Positions 25,258 through 31,823 of a DNA stretch of 64,000 bases are shown here, piece by piece (position 1 is the stretch's first letter; the number at the start of each line of letters is the position of its first letter). The notes under the pieces were generated by a model, which saw only the letters and a list, made by a program, of their open reading frames with translations, was not told the origin of the DNA and made no database searches. Where the stretch lies: assembly GCA_029213045.1 (NCBI GenBank), contig JARGPN010000007.1:124001-188000 (forward strand). Reading direction: 5' to 3'. Source of the DNA: Alcanivoracaceae bacterium. Lineage in GTDB: Bacteria > Pseudomonadota > Gammaproteobacteria > Pseudomonadales > Alcanivoracaceae. The translations under genes and the position numbers were made by a program.

Positions 25258-27323
25258 TGCAGCGCGCCGATTTACTGATTGAACTAGGCACTGAAGAGCT
25301 GCCACCGAAAGCCCTTAAATCATTATCCGAAGCCTTCGCAAACGAAGTGCTGAAACAAATAGACGACGCCGGCCTTGAACACGGCGAAATGAAAATATTT
25401 GCCGCTCCCCGTCGTTTGGCATTTTGCATTGCGGCACTCGAAACAGAGCAAGCTGATCGGCAAGTAGAACGTAAAGGGCCGGCAGTTAAAGCGGCGTTTG
25501 ATGCCGATGGCAACGCCACCAAAGCCGCGCAAGGCTTCGCCCAATCTTGCGGCCTCAGTGTCGATCAACTAGACACCATTGAAACCGACAAGGGCGCGTG
25601 GTTAGTTGCCCGCGTCACTGAACAAGGCAAAGCGCTAGCCGATTTACTGCCGGAGTTTTTAGAGCAATCAGTGCAGCGCTTGCCCATTCCCAAGCGCATG
25701 CGCTGGGGCAACCGTAAGGTGCAATTCGTACGTCCAACACAATGGTTGGTCGCATTGCTGGATGACAAAGTCCTGCCGATTTCGTTGTTAGATCAAAGCG
25801 CTGATCGCATCACCCGCGGCCATCGCTTCCACGCACCCGCGCCGATTTCGCTTAAGCATGCCAATGAATACGCGCAGCGCTTACATGACGAAGGCTTTGT
25901 GATGGCTGATTTCGCCGCACGTCGTCATAGCGTCGAAGAGCAAGCGATCGCCGCTGGAAAAAATGAAGGCGGCGTGACCTCGATTGACGCTGACCTACTG
26001 GATGAAGTGACGGCATTGGTCGAGTGGCCCATGGCGTTGGTGGGTCATTTTGAAGAAGAATTCTTACGTGTTCCGCAAGAAGCGCTGATCACCACCATGG
26101 AAGAGAACCAAAAGTATTTCCCGGTGCTAGATGGTGACGGGAAGCTTAAAAATGCGTTTGTGTTTATCAGCAACATCGACTCGAAAGAAAAGAGTGTGGT
26201 GATAAGCGGTAACGAAAAAGTGGTGCGTCCCCGTTTGGCCGACGCGGCATTCTTTTATGACAATGACCGCAAAAAGCCCCTTAGCGAACATGCTTTACCG
26301 TTAGAGAAAGTGGTATTTCAGCAGCAGCTCGGTACCGTCGCAGAGAAGTGCCAACGTATTGGTGTCTTAGCAAAAATTATCGCTGGGCAAATTGGCGGTG
26401 ATGAAGCGCTAGCCCAACAAGCCGGCGAACTTTGCAAAGCCGATCTTGCCTCAGACATGGTGTACGAGTTTGACACCATGCAAGGTGTCATGGGGTATTA
26501 CCTTGCCAAAAATGATGGCCTAGACAACGACGTTGCCGAAGCCATGCGCGAACAATATTTGCCGCGCTTTTCCGGCGACCAATTACCGAACACAAAAACC
26601 GGCATGGCCGTCGCGCTAGCCGACAAACTCGACACGTTAGTCGGTATTTTCGGGATCGGGCAAAAGCCTACGGGTGACAAAGATCCCTATGCGCTGCGTC
26701 GCGCAACCCTTGGCATCTTGCGCATTATCATTGAACGCGAATTGCCGCTCGATATCGAAAACCTGATCAACGACGCCGGACAATTGTTTGGCGATCGCAT
26801 TGAGTCTGGCAACGTCGCTGACGCCATCGAATTCGTGCGTGCGCGCTACCGCGCCATCTATCAAGAGCAAAACATTGATACCCCGGTGATCCTTGCGGTG
26901 GCCGCGGTTAATCCGACACAACCGCTGGATTTTGATCGTCGCGTCAAAGCCGTGGCGGCGTTCCGTCAACGCGCCGAGGCGGAAGCACTGGCCGCAGCAA
27001 ACAAACGTGTGGCGAATATTCTCGCCAAACAAAACGTCAGTGGCTCGCCACAGGTCGATGCAGCCAAGCTCATCGAGCCTGAAGAAAAAGCATTATTCTC
27101 TGCCGTCGACGCTATTTCGTCTGCGATTCAATCAAAGGTCGCGGCACGAGATTACGCCGCCGTGCTCGCCGAGCTTTCCTCTTTGCGAGCACCGGTTGAT
27201 GCGTTCTTCGAGAAAGTGATGGTGATGGTCGATGACGACGCGCTTAAGAATAATCGCCTAGCCTTGTTGTCACAGTTGCGCGGCATGTTTTTGCAAGTCG
27301 CTGACATTTCCGAGCTGGGCTAA
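25257..27323 (+). CDS. glyS: Glycine--tRNA ligase beta subunit
   Basis: 688 residues, the tRNA-binding partner of GlyQ. It begins LLIELGTEELPPKALKSL and contains RIPKRMRWG-like (PIPKRMRWGNRKVQFVRP), VEWPMALVGHFEEEFLRVPQEALITTMEENQKYFPV, and the HD-like FDTMQGVMGYYLA region, all GlyS hallmarks. The C-terminal anticodon-binding helical domain is intact. The ATG overlaps the glyQ stop (TAATG). Confidence 0.97.
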   Translation: MQRADLLIELGTEELPPKALKSLSEAFANEVLKQIDDAGLEHGEMKIFAAPRRLAFCIAALETEQADRQVERKGPAVKAAFDADGNATKAAQGFAQSCGLSVDQLDTIETDKGAWLVARVTEQGKALADLLPEFLEQSVQRLPIPKRMRWGNRKVQFVRPTQWLVALLDDKVLPISLLDQSADRITRGHRFHAPAPISLKHANEYAQRLHDEGFVMADFAARRHSVEEQAIAAGKNEGGVTSIDADLLDEVTALVEWPMALVGHFEEEFLRVPQEALITTMEENQKYFPVLDGDGKLKNAFVFISNIDSKEKSVVISGNEKVVRPRLADAAFFYDNDRKKPLSEHALPLEKVVFQQQLGTVAEKCQRIGVLAKIIAGQIGGDEALAQQAGELCKADLASDMVYEFDTMQGVMGYYLAKNDGLDNDVAEAMREQYLPRFSGDQLPNTKTGMAVALADKLDTLVGIFGIGQKPTGDKDPYALRRATLGILRIIIERELPLDIENLINDAGQLFGDRIESGNVADAIEFVRARYRAIYQEQNIDTPVILAVAAVNPTQPLDFDRRVKAVAAFRQRAEAEALAAANKRVANILAKQNVSGSPQVDAAKLIEPEEKALFSAVDAISSAIQSKVAARDYAAVLAELSSLRAPVDAFFEKVMVMVDDDALKNNRLALLSQLRGMFLQVADISELG

Positions 27324-27330
27324 CGTTTGC

Positions 27331-27885
27331 ATGAAGCTAGTTATACTCGATCGCGATGGCGTTATTAACGAAGACTCCGATGACTTTATTAAGTCTCCGG
27401 CGGAATGGATTCCACTGCCAGGTTCTGCTGAGGCTATTGCCAAGTTGAACGATGCTGGATACAAAGTTGTGGTGGCCACCAATCAATCTGGGGTGGGACG
27501 CGGTTATTTTAGCCTCGACACTCTAGACGCCATTCACGAAAAAATGTGTGCGCACATTGCTGCCGCCGGCGGAGAACTCACTGGTATTTTCTTTTGTCCT
27601 CACGCACCGGATGAAGGCTGCGATTGTCGCAAACCGAAAGCCGGCATGATTGATCAAATCACCGCGCGTTTTTCGCTGAACAATGCCGACGGCGTACCCA
27701 TCGTCGGCGACAGCCTGCGGGACCTTGAATGCGGTGTGGCGCGTGGCTGTACTCCAGTGTTGGTCACGACGGGTAAAGGGCAACGTACTTTAGAAAAGGG
27801 CATACCCGAATCACTTGGTTCCGTTGCGGTGTTCGCAACACTGGAAAATTTTGTCGATGCCTTTCTTGCCGCGCAGCAGGATTAG
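27331..27885 (+). CDS. gmhB: D-glycero-beta-D-manno-heptose-1,7-bisphosphate 7-phosphatase
   Basis: 184 residues, HAD superfamily. It dephosphorylates heptose bisphosphate on the way to ADP-heptose for the lipopolysaccharide inner core. LDRDGVINEDS is the HAD motif I, VVATNQSGVGRG motif II, and FFCPHAPDEGCDCRKPKAGM holds the zinc-binding loop (Cys, His, Cys, Cys) distinctive of GmhB; VGDSLRDLECG is motif IV. It follows glyS by seven bases and precedes plsC, as in Pseudomonas. Confidence 0.95.
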   Translation: MKLVILDRDGVINEDSDDFIKSPAEWIPLPGSAEAIAKLNDAGYKVVVATNQSGVGRGYFSLDTLDAIHEKMCAHIAAAGGELTGIFFCPHAPDEGCDCRKPKAGMIDQITARFSLNNADGVPIVGDSLRDLECGVARGCTPVLVTTGKGQRTLEKGIPESLGSVAVFATLENFVDAFLAAQQD

Positions 27886-27915
27886 CTGCAGCACTCACCG
27901 TCACCGGAATTTGTT

Positions 27916-28695
27916 ATGTCGCAACCTTCGTCAAATTTTTCCTCGCAACACGATTCTCCGCAAGACAGCCTCTCAATCCGCATTAAAAGTATTCTCTTTT
28001 TTCTTCTGTATAACTTGATGGGCATCGTACACAGCGTCTTCTGTGTATTACTCGCGCCCTTTATGACATTCGAACAACGCTATCGTTTTGTTAATTTATG
28101 GAGTCGCGCCACCATGTGGTTGTTGCGCGTGTTGAATGGCGTTCATATTGAAGTGATTGGCGCGGAGAATATTCCCAAAGGTCAGTCAGTGGTCGTAATG
28201 GCCAACCACCAAAGCCAGTGGGAAACGTTTTTTTTGCAGATCTTAATTTCACCGCAAGCCACTATTTTAAAGCGGGAGTTGTTGTGGGTGCCGTTTTTCG
28301 GTTGGGGTGTCGCGCTATTAAAGCCCATCGCCATTAACCGTAGTCAGCCTGCCAGTGCGCTAAAAACTATTTTGCGCGTTGGCACCTCACGCTTGAACGA
28401 TGGCATTAATGTGGTTATCTATCCTGAGGGCACTCGCCAAGCCACCGGCACACTGGGAAAATTTAACAGTGGCGGCGCAATGCTCGCGGCGCGCGCAAAA
28501 GTGCCGGTCTTGCCGGTGGTGCATAATTCCGGTGATTGCTGGCCAGCGCGCTCTATGTTGCGACGTCCCGGCAAAATTACCTTGGTGATCGGGCAACCTA
28601 TCTCCAGCGAAAACACCGATGCTAAGTCGCTAAACGCGAAAGCGTGTCAGTGGATCGAAGAAAATTACCCAGGAAAAAGAATAACTAAGACGTAA
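27916..28695 (+). CDS. plsC: 1-acyl-sn-glycerol-3-phosphate acyltransferase (PlsC family)
   Basis: 259 residues. It makes phosphatidic acid from lysophosphatidic acid at the inner membrane. There is an N-terminal hydrophobic segment (about 25-50). The catalytic box reads NHQSQWET, so HxxxxD is HxxxxE, a variant common in this proteobacterial PlsC branch. PEGTRQATG is the phosphate-binding block and VPVLPVVHNSG block IV. It ends 11 bases inside the convergent phosphopantetheinyl transferase gene. In relatives gyrB is the next gene; here a 6-kb biosynthetic operon intervenes. Confidence 0.92.
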   Translation: MSQPSSNFSSQHDSPQDSLSIRIKSILFFLLYNLMGIVHSVFCVLLAPFMTFEQRYRFVNLWSRATMWLLRVLNGVHIEVIGAENIPKGQSVVVMANHQSQWETFFLQILISPQATILKRELLWVPFFGWGVALLKPIAINRSQPASALKTILRVGTSRLNDGINVVIYPEGTRQATGTLGKFNSGGAMLAARAKVPVLPVVHNSGDCWPARSMLRRPGKITLVIGQPISSENTDAKSLNAKACQWIEENYPGKRITKT

Positions 28696-29365
28696 AGGCT
28701 AATTCGTTCGGCGCTGCTAGCAGCGTCGCTGCCGACGCTTCACTCAACATGACGCTAATTTCTTGCTCATTTGTCGCCAGCTGGCAACACCATCCCAAAG
28801 GAAGAGAAACCGCATGACACCAAAACCTTTTCTTCCCTAGTCTAGCCTGCCCATTTGTCAGGGATACATCGCAGATGTTATCAACGGACGCATTCTCTGA
28901 CGCTTTCAGCACTGCTTCCGCAGCCACCCATGTAGTCACATCTGCGGTTCCCGATATTTGAACAAGCATCTGATGAATATCAGCCTGAGGCGGAAGCTGC
29001 TCAAAAGCGTATGTTGTTTCTACATCAATACCAACGGTGACCGATCTACTCATAGCCACTACGATCATATTGCGAGTATGCGCTATGCTGAACGAAACGT
29101 CGGGGTGTAGGGGTTTTCCGGTAACCGATGAATGCAAGCCGGTAAAAAAATCCGTCGTCATGCCCAAGCCCTGATACATTTCGGCCGCCAGCGACCACGC
29201 CATAATTGTATTGCGTTGAGCTGTACCTGCTAGTGGAACATTTTTGTTATTAAGCTCTGAGTAATCAAAGCGCTCCTGTAGACGAGCCGCGTGGCGCATA
29301 AGGCGAGACGGATCAATATTCGTAGCGTCCTCAAGAAAAATGTACCTTACTAAAACCTTTGCCAT
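28685..29365 (-). CDS. 4'-phosphopantetheinyl transferase, Sfp type
   Basis: About 226 residues, Sfp-like two-lobed length. It would attach 4'-phosphopantetheine from CoA to the carrier domain of the protein encoded at 31824-34682. GKPLHPDVSFSIAHTRNMIV, then VGIDVE (magnesium-binding Asp and Glu), and WVAAEAVLK are the three family blocks; the last keeps the catalytic Glu and distal Lys of WxxKExxxK but has Ala for the first Lys. The start is uncertain: ATG 29365 lacks a good ribosome site, while in-frame TTG 29380 has AGAAGA upstream. It is the last gene of the biosynthetic operon and overlaps plsC by 11 bases at its 3' end. Confidence 0.82.
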   Translation of the reverse strand: MAKVLVRYIFLEDATNIDPSRLMRHAARLQERFDYSELNNKNVPLAGTAQRNTIMAWSLAAEMYQGLGMTTDFFTGLHSSVTGKPLHPDVSFSIAHTRNMIVVAMSRSVTVGIDVETTYAFEQLPPQADIHQMLVQISGTADVTTWVAAEAVLKASENASVDNICDVSLTNGQARLGKKRFWCHAVSLPLGWCCQLATNEQEISVMLSEASAATLLAAPNELAFTS

Positions 29366-29390
29366 ATTACGCACACGCAAAAATCTTCTG

Positions 29391-30641
29391 TTAATAAACC
29401 ACCACCAAGTATTTTAACCAACGGTGGCCCAGCCGATGTTGCCATACCAAAGGCGCGCGGGTTAAAGCCAGCTTCGGAAATTGTTTTATCACGCACCCCA
29501 CGCCGGCATGTATCATAGTTTTTGCGAGCCGCGCCCCGATACAGGAATGACGCCCCCTGCCGAACGCTAAGTGGGTGTTTATCTCGCGAGACAGATCGAT
29601 TTGCTCAGGGCGTTGGAATTTTGATTCATCGCGATTGGCCGAGCCAAGCATCAATAATACCGAATGACCCTGAGGAATTAACTTACCGTGCAGTGAAAAC
29701 TCTTCCTTCACAACGCGTGAAATAAATTGCGCTGGTGCCTCCTGACGCAGACACTCTTCGACCACACGCTCAAGTTTTTCCGGATCCTTGCGTAACGGCT
29801 TTAGTAATTGAGGCTGCTGCAATAGTGACACAATGGCGTTGGCAATAGCCGCGTCGACATTCTCAATGCCGTCTGAAAAAATCAGCATGCAGGTGTCGGC
29901 GATCACATGGTCGGAAAGCGTTTTGCCCTCGTCATCAAGCACCAACGCACTGATAAAATCTTGTCCTGGTGAATTTCGGCGCTGTGATATCTCCTGCAAA
30001 AAATATTCACGGTATTCTAGTAAACCCGTGTCAACTTGCTCACGAATTTGCTCGGACGGCATTATTGCGAAAAGATAAAAAAAGCAGTGACTCCATGCCT
30101 TCAGTTTCTCCCCGTCGGCTTGTGGCAACCCAAATAGTGTGAGCATCACTTCCAATGATAGGGGCGTTGCATAGTCTTCTAGTACATCAAACTCGCCTAT
30201 TTCATGAAACGGCTGGAGTCGACGTTGCGCCAATATTTCGATATTTACGTTAGCCGTTTTCAGGAATTGGTGAAAAACTCTGGTGATTATTTTTCGCGGT
30301 TGCGTATGCTCTGGTGCGTCCTGAAAGGGAAGAGTGTTTGATGCTACGTCAGCACACGGGTAGCGCTCTCTATTTCGCCGATGAATTATAGCGTGCTCAG
30401 CCGGACTATTGCCTAAGCGTCGATCGGAAAACGCTGCATACACATCGTCATAACGAGTAATCATCCACGCGCCGGTAGTACAGCGGTGCACGGGATCATT
30501 TAGTCGCAACCAGCGCAATGTCGGATAAGGGTCGTCAATAAAACTCTGTGAAAATGGATCTATGGGCAAGCGCGCTGGAATGAAGTCATTTCCCGGCGGA
30601 GATTGCTTTGCAGATTTCCACTTAGCCATAAAGCTAAACAT
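29391..30641 (-). CDS. Cytochrome P450
   Basis: 416 residues, soluble bacterial class. Heme loop LAFGRGRHSCIGARLA with the proximal Cys at 367; ExxR at 296-299 (ECLR); FQDAPEHTQPRKII is the C-helix region with the heme-contacting residues. The I-helix reads MLIFSDGIENVDAA: the usual (A/G)GxxT oxygen-activation motif has Asn where Thr is expected. Its ATG overlaps the amidohydrolase stop (TAATG), so the two are coupled. No ferredoxin or reductase gene is nearby, so it must use partners from elsewhere. In this operon it probably oxidises the acyl group activated by the adenylation protein, bound or released; this is inference. Confidence 0.92.
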   Translation of the reverse strand: MFSFMAKWKSAKQSPPGNDFIPARLPIDPFSQSFIDDPYPTLRWLRLNDPVHRCTTGAWMITRYDDVYAAFSDRRLGNSPAEHAIIHRRNRERYPCADVASNTLPFQDAPEHTQPRKIITRVFHQFLKTANVNIEILAQRRLQPFHEIGEFDVLEDYATPLSLEVMLTLFGLPQADGEKLKAWSHCFFYLFAIMPSEQIREQVDTGLLEYREYFLQEISQRRNSPGQDFISALVLDDEGKTLSDHVIADTCMLIFSDGIENVDAAIANAIVSLLQQPQLLKPLRKDPEKLERVVEECLRQEAPAQFISRVVKEEFSLHGKLIPQGHSVLLMLGSANRDESKFQRPEQIDLSREINTHLAFGRGRHSCIGARLAKTMIHAGVGCVIKQFPKLALTRAPLVWQHRLGHRWLKYLVVVY

Positions 30642-31771
30642 TAGGGATTGCCGGTGTTTGCGGAAAGCGCGTTAGCGATTTCTCGGTCATTTTCCTGCAA
30701 ATGCTGCTTCACTAAGTTCATCTCACGCTCGTTCAAACGTTGTCCTGCGACAAGGCGGGCCAGCACATCAATATTGTAAAAGCGCAACGCGGCGGAAAGC
30801 ATAAATACCTCATCACTTAAATCTGCCGTGGTACTTGGCGAGCAAATATCCGCGATGTTGTCGGAGGCTAGCCGCACAAATACGCCGGCTGCTAACAGCT
30901 CCAATACGCGAGGAATGCTGTTATAGGTCGGCGTCATAATCGGGCGAAACTGACGCATGCCGACAGCCGCCGAGGGGCAGCAGATAACACCTGTATTTGT
31001 TTCTAATAACCCGTCTACTAAACGCTGGAAACGCGCTTCGTCATACGTCGACGGAGAAATCATATGCACTGCCCATACCATTGGTTCGCCAGATTCACAC
31101 GTTGGCGCACCAAACTCCTTTACGGCGGCTATCAATCGCTCCGTTCCATCTTCCGATGGTTCGTTGCGCTGGTCAGTGTGTACATGAATGGATTTGCCTG
31201 TTTCCTTGCCCAGTTCAAGCACTCTGCGACAATGTTCGGTAAAACCGATGTGCCCCGGATACTCGTTGGTGTCATCTGCTTCGGGTAGCGCACCAATAAA
31301 ATCGGCCAGCTCTACACCTTTGCGAAAAATATCCCAACGCTCGGGTTCGTCATCACGAAAACCAAATGGCGAATAGGTAGCAAGCTGCAAATCAATCTGC
31401 CCAGCTCTTTCTAACTTAATTTCATGTAACAGCTCTAACGCGGTTAACTGGATATTGTCAGCGGTAACATCAACCATTGTGTCCGCCCGACGTGTACCAC
31501 ACGCAACCATCACGTCTAACACTTCATTCACTCGCGCTCTGAGATCTTCCGGCTCATACGCGGGCCCTGTATGAATAGCGTTTATCAAGCTGTGCTTTTT
31601 ATGCAGGGAAATATGGGATGACTCGAGGATACGATGGTCTGCATGTGCCATATACTTTTCATCGAGCGTGGCATAGCGGTCTAGATGAAGATGGGCATTA
31701 AAGGCGCCACCCAACTCTGTAACTTTCCTAAAAAGCTGTTCAAAAAAAGGCGTATTTTTTGCTCTTTCCAT
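30641..31771 (-). CDS. Amidohydrolase-superfamily enzyme, cytosine-deaminase-like
   Basis: 376 residues, a metal-dependent TIM barrel. NAHLHLDR (HxH at 27 and 29), IHVHTDQ (His 196, 198), VWAVHMISP (His 236) and LASDNIADICSP (Asp 304) line up with the metal ligands and catalytic residues of the cytosine deaminase branch. It may hydrolyse a C-N bond in the pathway intermediate or detoxify a product, but the substrate is unknown. It sits second in the operon, 52 bases after the adenylation gene, and overlaps the P450 start. No pyrimidine salvage gene is close, which argues against a simple cytosine deaminase. Confidence 0.83.
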   Translation of the reverse strand: MERAKNTPFFEQLFRKVTELGGAFNAHLHLDRYATLDEKYMAHADHRILESSHISLHKKHSLINAIHTGPAYEPEDLRARVNEVLDVMVACGTRRADTMVDVTADNIQLTALELLHEIKLERAGQIDLQLATYSPFGFRDDEPERWDIFRKGVELADFIGALPEADDTNEYPGHIGFTEHCRRVLELGKETGKSIHVHTDQRNEPSEDGTERLIAAVKEFGAPTCESGEPMVWAVHMISPSTYDEARFQRLVDGLLETNTGVICCPSAAVGMRQFRPIMTPTYNSIPRVLELLAAGVFVRLASDNIADICSPSTTADLSDEVFMLSAALRFYNIDVLARLVAGQRLNEREMNLVKQHLQENDREIANALSANTGNP

Positions 31772-31823
31772 TTTCTATTTCCCCAGATTCCTTTTCTGCG
31801 CTTTTGCTGTGTTCTCATCTACA

